From the NCBI RefSeq assembly GCF_009389715.1, contig NC_052399.1, forward strand, positions 2,372,938 to 2,436,937: a stretch of 64,000 nucleotides of DNA, written 5' to 3'. Both the position numbers and the translations under genes were made by a program. Under the pieces are notes generated by a model that did no database searches, had not been told where the DNA came from, and saw only the letters and a list, made by a program, of their open reading frames with translations. The first letter of the stretch is position 1. Each line of letters opens with the position of its first letter. Source of the DNA: Phoenix dactylifera. Lineage: Eukaryota > Streptophyta > Magnoliopsida > Arecales > Arecaceae. Below are positions 20,101-33,409 of this stretch, in pieces.

Positions 20101-23100
20101 ATGTTGGAGATAAATTGGCTGAAGAATAAATCATAAAAATGCAACATAACTAAAAGTGAATCATAAAAATGCAACATACTACCAGTCATTTTTCCTACTT
20201 AGCTCTTATCATCTACTACTATAAGATTCAATACAGCTTAAAATGAAAAGGTTGGATAAACATCAACTGTAGAATTTCCTTAATAAAAAAGTGATGCTCC
20301 CATATTTTTTCCTTGATTCCTTTTGTTCTTCCCATTGAAGTCTTCCATACATCTACATATGCTTTTACTTTTCTGGAGCATGCTCTAGTAGCAACATAAT
20401 GTCAATTATAGGATGCTCTGCTCCAATGCATTCAAAGTAAACAGATCTAGTGATCCACTTGACAGCAAGGTTTTGGAGCGAAGATGGAGCAGCTAGATGG
20501 TAAGGTTTTCATCAAGTTCACAGTCAAGAGGAAGAAGAAAATCTTACCAATCCACTAAGTTTAGAAAGAAAAGACTACAATTTGGATAATCTTTAAACAT
20601 GTCCCGGTCTTATGAGAGCCTCAACATTGAGACCCGCAGTTACCATGGATATGTATTTCTCTGTCAATACCTTTATATCAATTCATATTTGCAGACATAG
20701 CTCATGGCAGGCATTAGCTCTCTGCATTTAAGCAGTGTGAACTGTTAGTTGTACAATGTAGGTGTGAGTTAACTGCCATCTTGGACTAAACTTTTGTACT
20801 ATTTAAAGATACTGATTGAATATTTAAAGTACCAAAGAACAATCCAACGTTTCTTTGTTTACTTTTTTCACCAGACGGGGAGCTAGATTTGACATTTAAT
20901 CTCTCAGGGTTGTACTATCACCTTTTTTTCACATTTTTTCAAACCAGTCAATTATGGTAGGTCTGTTTGATTCTGTGCATGCCAACAGAATTGTTTGTGG
21001 TTCATGCAGGTCTGGATGCATTCCAGGCAGAGAAGGTTATGGAAACTCTTCAACAGCTTGCAGAAGATGGACATACTGTGATATGCTCTATACACCAACC
21101 TAGAAGTTCGGTATATGGCAAATTTGATGACATTGTGTTGTTATCAGAGGGGGCTGTTGTTTACATGGGTCCTGCAAAAGATGAACCTTTGACATACTTC
21201 GCAAAATTTGGGTTATTACTTTTCCACTTTTTCCACCCTGTCATTGTTTCAAAGCTTAAAATATTTTTACAACTTACTTTGTCTTACATGTATTGCAACC
21301 ATATCTTGTTTTTATGCAGTATCAATTTTGTTTCTCTGCTGCCGACATTTTGAAATTTATAAAATTGAAATTTGAGAAGAAAGTGTTGGAGCAAATGCAT
21401 TCTCATTAGCACATTAGAAATAAATGTACTTAAATGATTCCTTAACCCTTTTAACTGCACTATATATCAATCATAGATTTGGCTATTGTTCATTGTTTTT
21501 CCTTACTAATTGTTTATGAGTGTGTCCACTCAGACAGAGAAAAAAAGCCTTTTTATGAGTGTGTTTACTATCCTATATTTTCATTCTCACTCTTTTGCAT
21601 GTCATTCTGGTTCTTTTCCCCTGTGTTTATAAATGCAATGAAGATGAAGATGCATCGACTGTAAAATTGTCATCATGGCTTTCTTAATAAATGTTGTTTG
21701 TTCTCATCGTTAAATTAAGTTTAGGTTTTGCTGACTTATTCTTGCATGCTAACTACAGCAGGTATCAAAAAAAATGCTTCTATAGTTGCATATACCTCGT
21801 GGTTTTTGACTTTCTGTTATATTAACTTAGTACAGTCAATCTTTTGACATTTTGGATGCTGCTGTATCAGGTATCATTGTCCAGACCATGTGAACCCTGC
21901 TGAGTTTTTGGCTGATCTCATATCAATTGATTATAGCTCAGCTGAAAGTGTACATTCTTCCCAGAAAAGGATTGATGATCTTGTTGATGCGTTATCTAAA
22001 AGCACTCCATCTATTCAGTGTACTAGTCCAATTATGCAATGGGAGGTCTCCAAAGTTCCATCAAAGTTTCGTAGGAAATCTGTAGTTAAGAAGCGAGGTG
22101 GTTGGTGGAGGCAGTTCCGGTTACTCCTTAAACGAGCATGGATGCAGGTTAATGTCATTCATTATTGTTCGTTTCAGTTTCACTGTGTGCTTATTGCTTA
22201 ATATATATATTTTTAAAAATCATATGCTGTTGTCGAAGATTTGAGAAAGCTCAGTACAAAGAAGGATGTGGACTGTTAAGTAAGAAAAGATGATGAAAGA
22301 TCGATCCTGAATGATTTGGATCAGGTCTATTGCTCAATGTCATATAGTTGCTATGACATTATATCATGAACTCCTCACATTATCGTCCAAAGTAGGATAA
22401 CCATGAGATAGTAATCAGGATCAGATCATTGTTGCAAGTTTCAAGGTACATCAAGTCAATGTATAAAAACAGATCCCAAAGAAGGTATTCCATTTATGCA
22501 GTTATAACTGCTCGTCTCGTAACAATTTGTAATGTGTCATCACCGTCTATAATTCTATATGAATAAACCTTTGAAAACTCTTTTATCTATGCCTTCTGCT
22601 AATTGGGCAATTTGAATTGATAGTCATGTTATTTTATAATCACCTTCTGAATTCATCTCAATCAGCACTCAAGGGTTCTGTTATGCTCAGGCTTCTCGTG
22701 ATGGACCTACAAACAAAGTTAGGACAAGAATGTCTATTGCATCAGCAATCATATTTGGATCAGTCTTTTGGCGAATGGGTAGAACTCAGACCTCAATACA
22801 AGATAGGATGGGACTTCTTCAGGTATGCATCATCCTTGTGCTTTTTGGTCCTAATGCCTTATATCTATTTTTTTTAAAGGTGTCTGTTCAATGGATTAAA
22901 GATGCATTGACACCTTTTATGTGTTGAATCTTAATGTCTTCTAACATCTGTGGCTTAAATACTACAATGGTCAAACAGTTATTAATCTTCTAAAATATGG
23001 AAATTCTTTCGAGCACCAAATCAAACCATGTGAGTCCAATCTCGCGACTGATAATATCCTTTAATTCTCTCATGTTCTTTCCTTTTGAGTTAGCCTGTCA

Positions 23101-26100
23101 ATAGTGTCTTTCTAGATTTATCAAGAACAACATGAAGCAGTATTAAAATCATGTGTGGCTAGAGTGAGAAAATAAATCTCCCAGTCAATCAGCTCTGCCA
23201 ATGAAATCTCAAGATTAGGTAAAAGCGTAGAAACAGATTTCAGAGTAGCTTAAACCCAAGAAGGAGACAAATCAAGAATTAGTTTCAAGGTGACATGCAA
23301 CTTATCCTTTTGGAGCTGACGTAACAAACTACGCGAGCCTCCCGATGAAGCCCTCTCTTTTGGAATCTCTCTTCTGTTTAGCGAATCGGGAATCGGAACT
23401 ATTTAAAGGAATTCAAGTTGCAATCGGTCACTTTCAATGTGTTCTGCGTGTCTCGTACATGAACATTTGGTGATATTTTTCTTAATAATTTTTTAACTGT
23501 TCTTATATATGCAATCAATATTTTAACATTCCCCTCAAATTTTTGTTTGTCAGTTAAATGTTCAAGATCTCTATTTCTTTGATTCTTCTAGTAGTTATCT
23601 ATGATTTGTTGGAGGCATACTCTTTCACATTGTGTGTTCTTAATTCTTGATAAGGTGGGCATTGCCCTTAAAAGAGTTTCCTTCTTGACTTTGGTTGCCT
23701 AACCTTCCAATGGAGGGGGAAAAAAACATGTAAATGGCATTAGCATCTTTTAAGCTGTTGTGGCTTTGTTTGTTTCTTCTTACAACGGGATTCAACTTTC
23801 ATCTACAATTAGGCTGTCATCTGGGTGCATAATCTATATTTCATGAAGGACTAAGCATATAAAGGCCAGTCGGCAGTTGTGACTTCTTTTGACAAAATGT
23901 GAGCTCGGTAACTTGACTATGCTGTTTGAAAGACCCTGATTGTCTTCACTCTTCACCTTCAGGAAACATTTGGCAAGCAGGGCATATTGGATGTTTTGTA
24001 ATCTTCAGAGTGCTTTTTGTTTTGTCAAATAGAAATGTTTATATACTATTTACTATTCTCTTGCATCAATAAAGGTTTAACCTATTGACTAAGCACATGG
24101 TGTCAAGTTCTGATGGGCATGTACTGTACTAGGCCGGCACCGACACTCAGCACTGGGTTGATGCCAGGCACCAGGTCTGCCGACCCATATTGATCCATGC
24201 TGGTTTGGCACAAGTCAATACGGTGGATATTACTTAATAAGACAAAAGTTTTTTTTTAAAAAAATATTCTTTTATTATGCCAAGGAACACATTGGTGTAG
24301 CACGGCACAACACATGCCTTGCTGGCCACTGGCTGGCATACCCCATGCCAATAGCAGTGTAAAGCCTTGATTGAGCATTAGTTATATAGAAGCCAATATT
24401 TTGCCCCCCTGACATCCTCCTTTTTTATATTGCTAGTGTTTGTCTTGTATACGGAAAAGTTCATCTGTAGGGGGAAAAATTGGACAAGAAGTGAGAATGT
24501 TCTCAAAGGAGAGCCTCCATTAAGGTTTTGGTGCTTGGAACATAACAAAGAAAGTTCCTTTAGTTCATCTTAAATTTCTTTTGTTCATAAATCTTGATCA
24601 GTTGGTGGAAGGGGCTCTGAGGAAGGGACCTTTGCATTATGGTATACAATATATGGAACTAATGTGGTAGTGAAGTAGCTTTGACGTTTCCATTTTCTCC
24701 TCAACTGATCTGGGTTTTAAAGAGTTTAGTGGTCATGTAATTGTTTGGAATGTTGAATTAATTAGCAGGATGCAGAACTTTTAATACTTCAACATAATAT
24801 GATGCCTGCAGAGGCATAGGTTTTCTCAATGAAACAACTGGACCTAAGAAGGAGCAATGAAAGTGCCCTAGTATGGATATTAAGTTTGGATGCTATTTCC
24901 AATCTACCGATTGAAAAGCTAATTTGTTACAAATTAACATGGCAATGTACAGCCATAGAAGGAGCATCTTTAGATAATCATACAACGGATTATGTTCAGC
25001 ATTAATTGGCGGACTAGGTACAGAACCTGCCTACTACTTTATTCCATCTGCTGGCACTGGAGGATAGTTGCATGGTAATTCTCTTTTTTGTTTGTAAGTT
25101 AAACTTTTTCTTATATTGATGAAAGCTGTGATTTAAAGCCTATTGGATGTTTCAATCAATTTTTTGCTGCTCTACCCTTGTGACTGGACATTTTTCACAA
25201 ACTTTGTGGCACCAGTTGATCTTTTTCAGCTAATTTTACATATCATTTAACCACTAAGTACATGGATATATATGGTCTCTCTTATGTTTCAGTTATCCTC
25301 CTCAAATAATGGTATTAAGTACATTTGTTGTTTCATCTGAAAAGTTCTCAGTGAATTTAAATTTATGACTTGCCAACAAATAGTAGTAGCAATCATTGAT
25401 TATGGTAGTGTAGTCTCCTTTGTCAAATACTCAGTAAAGCACTTCAAAATTTTCATAATGTGTTAAGCATTGATATGTATCTCTTTGTTTTATATATATA
25501 TGTGTGTGTATAAAGGTGGCTGCAATAAACACAGCAATGGCAGCCCTTACAAAGACAGTAGGTGTATTTCCAAAGGAACGTGCAATAGTAGACAGAGAGC
25601 GTGCCAAGGGTTCATATGCACTGGGTCCATATCTGCTATCTAAATTGCTGGCTGAAATCCCAATAGGAGCAGCATTCCCGTTAATGTTTGGGACAGTTGT
25701 CTATCCCATGGCTCGTTTGCATCCTACTCTATCCAGGTAAACTATGTATTGTTTCCATTATTGCAACATTGGATTCATATGAGTCAATCTTATAAGAACG
25801 CCATAAACTTCTCTTGCACAATGATCCTAGCTATAAATTGCATGCTAAGTGTCATTTCCCAACCATTTGTCATTTAGATTCATAATGGCTTTTTAAAGTC
25901 ATGTTATACTGTTTGCATCTATTTGATGGTCTTTCCACTCCCTCCAAATGGTATCTATTTAGGCCTTTTCTTGACTCCAACACAACCCAGACCATCTTCA
26001 TTGGGTTCTGCCTTTTTTTTTTTTTTGTAGCTTTGCACGAGCTCATGCCATCTCGACCGGCTTTTCTACCTCTCTTTCTTAATGCATCATCTATTCTTCA

Positions 26101-27861
26101 AATATATTCATTTTGACTTTATCCTTGAGTTTTTTCCATGGGACTATCTTACCATTCGCGTCTTTGCCTTGCTCACCTTGTCAGCAAAAAGTTAATGACT
26201 CAAAAATTAGAAATTTGGCACCTAGCTTGATATGCTTACATACCTGTATGAGATTTCGGCCATTTGATATCTTTTTCAGTAACTTGGCCAAGTTCATTAA
26301 AGCCTTTGACATGGAATTTGGAATTCAGATTTGCAAAGTTTTGTGGCATTGTGACAATGGAGTCATTTGCTGCTTCAGCAATGGGTCTTACTGTTGGGGC
26401 TATGGTTCCTACAACTGAAGCAGCAATGGCCGTGGGGCCATCCCTTATGACTGTGTTCATCGTCTTTGGGGGCTATTATGTCAATGCTGAGAATACGCCT
26501 GCGATTTTTCGATGGATCCCTCAAGTCTCTCTTATAAGATGGTATATCTCATAATATATGAATTTGTGAGCTGGTAGGTGGTCATCTAGGTGATGATTGT
26601 CTGAGCATTATTATTTGTTCTTGTCATTTTCAGGGCTTTTCAGGGGCTCTGCATCAATGAATTTAGTGGGCTCCAATTCGAGCACCAACATTCATTTGAT
26701 ATACAAACTGGAGAACAGGTATCAATAGATGTTGTAGTCTTTTTTCAACAGCATTACAATATCTTTTGGGCTAAAGTGAGATAAAAATAGGTCAATTGAG
26801 AACTTGAAACTGTTCTTACAGATACTGATAGATCATACATAGCAACAAGATTAGATACCGTGAGAACTTGATGGCTTTTCTCAGTCACTCTGTTGTTGGA
26901 GTAGAAATGGCTGGCCTAGAATAAGTAATGTTAGACCAGATCTGTGCACCAGTCACATCTTCCATCTGAATGGCATTATTTTATCATAAGACCACTCTCA
27001 GGAATCAAGACCAAATCCTTGAATGGGCTTTAGTGCACTAAGATGGCATCAGGACTTAGATACTTTGACGCCTGAAGGTGTCTCTGCTTATTTATGAGAC
27101 CTGAACCCTGTTAATCACTAGTCAGCACAGCAGAGGAGCATTGATTGGAGGGATTAAGGATCTGATAGATATTCTCATAGTGTTCAGAAACTCTATAGCA
27201 TTTTAAACTGTTGCTAATACAAGCTAAAATCACCTTTTCTGGTATGTATACATCCATCACAAGAAAATGATTATATAGATAACAATACTATAATCTACTT
27301 TTGGTATAGCTAACAGCGTTCCTGCAGTGATTAATAATATTTCCTCAACTACTGGGACTCTTCAATACCTACCTATCCCTAAAATTCCAATAGTTTAGCT
27401 GGAAGAAGTTTGTAGCCATCAGATGCTGATTAAACCCTATACTAAAATTATAAACCTGAATGTGCAGTAATAAATGTGGAGTGCGGTGACAATTTTTAGC
27501 AATAGACTTCAGTATGCATTCTTAGTCCAATTTTCTTGTCTTTTCCTAAAAAAGATAACCAAAAGAAAACAAAATAATGCAGTTATGGATGTTGATGGGC
27601 TTAAGGTTTTTCGGTTCCTTTATTCTTTGATCTTAACTCAGAAGAGAAATCTGTTTTCCAGTAATGAAACATTATTTAATATATCTTCCTCTATGGCAGG
27701 CTCTGGACAGGCTTTCTTTTGGAAATAGTCGAATCAGGGATACGATTATTGCACAGGGCAGGATACTCATGTTCTGGTACTGGACCACTTACCTTCTCCT
27801 TAAGAAGAACAGACCAAAATATCAGCAACTTCTACCTCCAGAATATCAGCAACAAGAATAA
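17184..27861 (+). CDS. ABCG7: ABCG7-like half-size ABC transporter (11 exons, 673 aa)
   Basis: Exons: 17184-17438, 17949-18139, 18265-18415, 19210-19342, 21010-21211, 21871-22147, 22691-22822, 25516-25736, 26329-26541, 26634-26718 and 27700-27861 (TAA). All have GT-AG junctions and consistent phases, giving 2022 nt. After a hydrophobic N-terminus and a run of nine Glu comes the nucleotide-binding domain: Walker [10 protein letters not shown] (107-115), signature ISGGEKKR (215-222), Walker [11 protein letters not shown] with D239/E240, and switch His272 in CSIHQPR. The membrane domain follows (FKAPPLM-type text absent; [29 protein letters not shown] seen in exon 9 as part of a longer conserved block). 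NBD-before-TMD order defines the ABCG/WBC family; it must dimerise to work. The closest plant member is ABCG7. The substrate is unknown; the N-terminus could be a plastid-targeting segment. The C-terminal acidic tail known from dicot relatives is missing. Confidence 0.93.
22823..25515 (+). other. ABCG7 intron 7 (2.7 kb) with a possible old dispersed repeat
   Basis: The largest intron of the gene. At about 24120-24360 it contains a more GC-rich patch with words such as GGCCGGCACCGACAC, TGCCAGGCACC and GGCATACCCCATGCC, unlike the surrounding AT-rich intron. It looks like a decayed dispersed repeat, but no terminal repeats or target duplication are clear. Confidence 0.4.
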
Positions 27862-30287
27862 CAGAACACTCTGATTCAGAATTTGGTGGGCGTGTTCGGC
27901 AGTAGATAATCAGATAATCACCAAAAAGTCTTCTGCAAAAGGCTTGGGCAGCAGGTGTTGGATTCTAAAGATGAACATGTGCTCCCAAGTCATCTGGAAG
28001 AATTGAGCGCATGCAAATACTGCAGGCCTGTGGGTGGCAACCTAATGTTCCCTTTTGATCTTGGATAAGTTGGAAAGCTAAGTTTGTTCTATCTTGTAGA
28101 TAACTGGTAGAAGTTGGATATGATGGTGAATGCATACAATATACCTCTGTATGAATGCATGCAAATATTGCTAGCATGTGGGTGGCAACCTAATGTTTAG
28201 TTCTTGGCAAATAAACGTATGCTGGCTTGGTTCAGATAAGCTGAAAATCATGTTTTGATGCTTTTGAACTGGGTAAACAAGTTCCATCTTTCCAATTAGT
28301 GAAACTGTTTGCCATATTTGTTCGATCTTTTTTTCTTGACACATACTAGTTTATGAATTGATAGGCAATATCTTATTATATTTTAGATTATTTATGGTAC
28401 GTTTAAGTTATCTGTTGCTTTTTTTAATTAAAAAAACAGAGAAATTGCACAGAACTTTTCACCATGTACAAACGCTATTCTCCGCTAAAAACTTTATTCC
28501 GATTGTGATGAAAAGAGTTAAACGTTTAAAAGTTATCTCATCTCTCATGGCAAAGCCTGTTCTTCATTCCACCATGCGAACATCAAAACAAATTGACTTG
28601 GCCGAAAGAATTGCTTTCTTGCCAGATATTACTAATTTTCACTAATCTTTTCCCTCATAGGACTTTGGACTAGACCGATCATCTAACTCATGTATACAAT
28701 CAATTGAAAACCTTCAGAGGTGCTGTTTTTTAAAAGCGATTCCCATATCTATTTCCACAGACCATCAAATCATGTCAATCACACTGCATTTGCCTCCAAA
28801 ATCTCTCACAGAAGTTGAGATATCATGGCCCTAGAAGGAGATTACAAACTAGAAACTTGGAAGGCATCAACCACTACCGCCAGGGCTCTGGTTGGGACCG
28901 CCACCTTTTAAATGCGCATGGCTGGTATTATTGAAGCGTTTGCGTCAAGGCTTGCGACCAAGTAATATTACTGATAACTGAAGCGCTTCCGGAGTTGTCT
29001 CCCACCTCATTAATCTTATGGAATCGAGCAACCACCTCCCCATCCATTTCCAATAACTCATATAGCAACAAATTATAGTTAGTGAATACTGGGAAAGTCA
29101 AATTACTGAAGCAGTATAGATAAAAGAAATAGGGGCGCAGAACGGGCAAAAGCTGAGCAAGATAAACGTTTTGCACGCTGAACTACCGCTGATACCCGCA
29201 CCTAGCTGAGATGCCTGCTCTTGCAGCCATGCCTGGGTATAAGAAATGAGAACTAAACTCGGGGATCGGCCAAGCTCAGACGTGTATGCAAATCTGTTGC
29301 GATTCATGGCAACACACGGCCATACCCATACTGAATCTCTAGATATATTCAATTACATTAAATCTAATTTACCAGTTGTTATCCACCATTTGTAGCCTGG
29401 AAAATTGTTGCAATGTTCCTAAATAACCTGCAGTAGTGTCTGAATTCTGAAAGATACATGAAATCTTTAAATTGAATGCCACTGAAATAGTGATAATGGT
29501 TCCTGATTAAACTACTTCAATCAACCTTAATCGAAACATATTTTATACAGAACTAAGCAAGAGGCATAAGTAATGCTAATGTGAATTAACAGGAGGCACG
29601 ACTAAAGCAAGAGGCATAAGTAATGCTATTATGCTGTCCATCTTTCATCATTTAAAAGCATCCGCTAAGAACTTTACGGAGCATAACAAGATTTTCATCA
29701 CGGAACGCCTGTTACCTGGTCATAGGAAAAGTGGCTTGAATTACATCAGAGCACTGTACCGAATAGCCTGAGGCTAAATTAATGCAAATGGTTAGCTGCA
29801 GATTTTCATGATATTTATCACTTTGAATAATTTTCACAACAAAACCTGGTCTTTGGGCATGAAAGGATTTATATTGCTATTACATGCATGGAATTGACAT
29901 GCATATGGGATAAAGACATGTAAGAGACTAGGTAACAATCAAGCTAGGCACCAACGTACGATCAAAATCAAACATTACCACGTAAACACCTCTACAATGC
30001 AGACTTAAAGCATGCCACAGTATTGAAGAGAAATAAGAACAGTGAAAAATTTCGATATAAGGCTTCTCGGAAAGAAGGCATCAGAAACACCTGTCTGGAA
30101 AGGACCTGCAACTTCAAAGATCGATTCCAGGCAGAGCCAAGAATAACCTCAAATTTCCAAAAGCATAGCCTAAATACTTGAGTCAAAATTGACAAATACA
30201 AGCTAACCAGATAACTCATCCCATTTGAATAAACATCATTTCAAAAAGGTTAAATGAGACCAAAACCTCTAACATAACTGCTACCTT
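27862..30287. other. intergenic; ABCG7 3' flank, no further gene seen
   Basis: The spacer between the ABCG7-like and RACK1 genes, which converge here. It contains small local duplications: GGGTGGCAACCTAATGTT-like words near 28035 and 28180, and AGCAAGAGGCATAAGTAATGCTA near 29556 and again near 29605. Open frames such as those at 28358-28645 and 29098-29352 show no family signature. Confidence 0.5.
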
Positions 30288-33164
30288 CTAATAACGAGAA
30301 ATGCCCCACACCCTGATAACACCATCAGTGTAGCCAGTAAACAGCGTGCTCCCATCAGCACTCCAGCTCAAGCTCGTGCAGTATAGAATCTGCAAATGTA
30401 GAAAGAGAAAAGCTTTTTCTCAAACAAGCATATAGTACATACAGACAGAATAATAGTCTTTCAATTTATTTTTTTTAAAAAAAATACTACTCTACATTCA
30501 ATATCAATAAGAACCAAAATTTTAAAATGCCAAGACCTTGGCCATCTTGGAGAGTGCCCAATGCTGAGATTGGAGTAGTGCTGCAAGTACCACAGTGCGC
30601 ACCCATGATGAGTGTAAACCGGGTTTTGGTGCCCCATATACGGCAGGTAAGAGGTTTAATAGGGGGCTTTATGTCCATTTTACCCCTGGAGGTTCAGGGA
30701 AAACCTAGTTGGGGCGTATGCACTGGGGTACACCGTATGTACTAGGTTACACAAATCATCCAAAGTGAGAACAAGGTTTTATCTCAGACAATATAAGGGT
30801 TTAGGTTCCCATATATGCAGCCACCACCCCAAAAAGAAGCCGGATGGGATGACATTCAAATATCCAAGGCATTGGATTGTATTAGCACCCACGTAGTCAC
30901 CCATTCATTTGATAGCTGTGGTCTCCATATATAGCAAATTTTCCAAAGGAAAGAGCCAAGAACTTGAAACTCTCAGCCAATATTTAGGAACCAAGATTTC
31001 TGAGATCTTGGTTAATATGGTAAACATCGATTAACTTCTATATGTATCAGCTGATTTGTATGATTAATAATTAAAATATTACCTTAAAAACAAATCAGAA
31101 AATCTTAATGATATTTTGATATCATATAGGCCAATACATCGGATATAGGTTTGTAGCAGGAAATAGACAGCCAACATATAAATTATACCATATCATAGTA
31201 CCTGCCCAATACTAATATAAACCAAAATCTCAGCCAAAATTAAAACCTTGTTAAGAATTGCAGAGAAGGCATTATTACCGCAGAACTAAATACATGAGAA
31301 CAAGCAGTATAAGGATACTTTGGATTTTACCATCTTCACAAACAAGGATTTTGAATAGGTGCTCTATTATCATATCAAAAAATATGTTTTTCCCATACAT
31401 ACTTCAAACTAATACTGTTTACTGGCCCCAACAGTAATCACACAACCAATCAACTAACTATTTTCTCCACAGTGGACATACAAAAAAATAGATACTTCTA
31501 TCTTGTGGTAAAATATTCAAGCTTTAACCGTGCCTTGTAAGTATGATATTGTGCTGGGATACAAGAAACGAATTGGAAAATGATCCCTGACCATTCTAGA
31601 CTTCTAGGGCATGATCGGGGTTGCTTCTCCTTTATGAAAAGAAGAAGAAGAAGGCTTTCTATCTTCTCCTAAAATGCTTATGACTATTTCTTCCAGCAGC
31701 ACTTTTCAGATCATGTTACCGAACACTTAGTTTTTTCAAAAAAGTTTTTTTGTTTTAAAAATCATAGAAGCACTTTTTTTAAGCAACTAAATGTATAACT
31801 TAAAACAAGGTAAATCAGGCAAAAGAACTGATTGAACAGAAATTATGTAATAAAAGAACAGAATTTTCCCAGACCAAGGAAAGGAGCAAATCAATCCTGG
31901 ATCTGCGATTTAATTTACATATGATCCTGCTTTGCAAATTAATTGCAAAAACTGGGAGACTTAAATATCAAGGAATAATTATGCTGAACTTTGTCGCCGG
32001 GATATGAAAATATCCCACCGTGCTCAAAAATGAAAATAATGTTAACAACCAGATCTTGCAAATCATACATGTGCTTCCAACAAAATAATATCTGATTCAT
32101 GCTCGTTAATTTTGCGTAATAACAGCCCATAATAAATCCAAACATAATAAATAGAACATTAGCAACATTAAAAAGTGAGGAGGAAAACAATAAAAATCCA
32201 ATCTTTATACAGTAAAAACTTTAAAAAAACAAAATTTAACTCCAAAATAACAATAAAATGATAAAAAAAAACCATGGATCTGATACGATACCTGGTTCTT
32301 GCTGGTGGGAGTCTCCGGCCTGAGATCCTGGACGATGGACTTGCTCTCGAGGTCCCAAATCTTGACGCTGTCCTGGGTGGCGGCGCAGAGCCAGTAGCGG
32401 TTGGGGCTGAAGCAGAGAGAATGAATAATGGCCCCGGCATCGAGCGAGTAGAGCCTCTTCCCCTCAGCCAAGTCCCAGAGCAGCGTGACCCCGTCCTTCC
32501 CGCCGCTGGCGCAGAGGGAACCATCGGGGCTGACGGCGACGGCGTTGACGTAGCCGCCGTGGCCGGTAAGGGTGGAACGGAGCTTGCAGTTGGTGAGGTT
32601 CCAGACCTTGACGGTGCGGTCCCAGGAGCCGGAGACGATGGTAGGCTGGAAGTTGTTGGGGCTGAAGCGGACGCAGCTGACCCAGTTGGTGTGGGCGTCG
32701 GCGTCCTGTATGGTGTACTTGCACTCGCCGAGGGTGTTCCAGAGCTTGATGGTGCGGTCGCGGGAAGCGGAGACGATCTGGCGGTTGTCGATGGAGAAGG
32801 CGACGGAGAGAACGTCCTTCGTGTGACCGACGAAGCGGCGGGTGGTGGCGCCGGTGGCGAGGTCCCAGAGGCGGAGCTCGCCGTCCCAGGAGCCGGAGAG
32901 GGCGAACTGTCCGTCGGAGGAGAGTACCACGTCCTGGACGAAGTGGGAGTGGCCAGTGAGGCGGCGGCGGGGGATACCGTAGGCGGCGCCGCCGGGTTCG
33001 CCGGCGGCGGCGGCGGGGGAGTCCTTGGTAAGGTGCCAGACGAGGACGGACTTGTCGCGCGAGGAGGAGACGATCATGTCCGAGTTGTCCAGCGGGGCGG
33101 CGATCGCCGTCACCGGGCCCGAGTGGCCGCGCAGGGTGCCCTTGAGGACCAGTGTCTCCGCCAT
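30288..33164 (-). CDS. RACK1: RACK1, receptor for activated C kinase 1 (2 exons, 324 aa)
   Basis: Exon 1 is 33164-32292 (291 codons). Exon 2 is 30389-30288 (33 codons plus TAG). The junction is GT-AG in phase 0. The protein is a seven-bladed WD40 propeller with repeated GH...WD cores, for example [49 protein letters not shown] and [16 protein letters not shown], and it ends [10 protein letters not shown] as plant RACK1 does. The length is normal for the family. RACK1 sits on the 40S ribosomal subunit near the mRNA exit channel and is a scaffold for kinase and G-protein signalling. The intron before the last blade segment is at the conserved plant position and is 1.9 kb here. Exon 1 is GC-rich, typical of monocots. 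Start ATGGCC is in good context. Confidence 0.97.
30390..32291 (-). other. RACK1 intron (1.9 kb)
   Basis: AT-rich intron. A segment at about 30525-30745 is less AT-rich than the rest and may be a decayed insertion, but no repeat ends are visible. No nested snoRNA was recognised by eye, though ribosome-related plant introns can host them. Confidence 0.6.
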
Positions 33165-33295
33165 GGCCGTAGGATGCGTATCGAACGATAAGGAAGAGGA
33201 CGGGATCTCGATCTCCTTCCTTCGCCGCCGAGGTTACTCCCTGTAGGAAACGAGTGGCGATGGTCGGGAGGGATTTTTATACGGGATAGGCTGCC

Positions 33296-33409
33296 TAGGG
33301 TTTTGGGAGACGAATTAGGGCTGCAGATCGGACTGGGCCAACGCTTTGGGCTGCTTCGAGATTTCCCGGGCAATAGATGGGCTGGAAACAAGATCTTGGG
33401 CCATGGGCC
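33296..33409 (-). promoter_or_regulatory. RACK1 promoter: telo-box-like motif and five site II elements
   Basis: TAGGGTTTT at 33296-33304 (telo-box-like) and TGGGCC/T at 33334-33339, 33347-33352, 33378-33383, 33397-33402 and 33404-33409. Clustered site II elements next to a telo-box are the standard promoter code of plant ribosomal-protein genes, in line with RACK1 being a ribosomal component. Confidence 0.7.

Noticed and set aside
32274-33191. 305-codon open frame antisense to RACK1 exon 1
   Set aside because: Low-complexity Gly/Ala/Glu/Val composition caused by GC-rich WD40 codons on the other strand; no independent signature.
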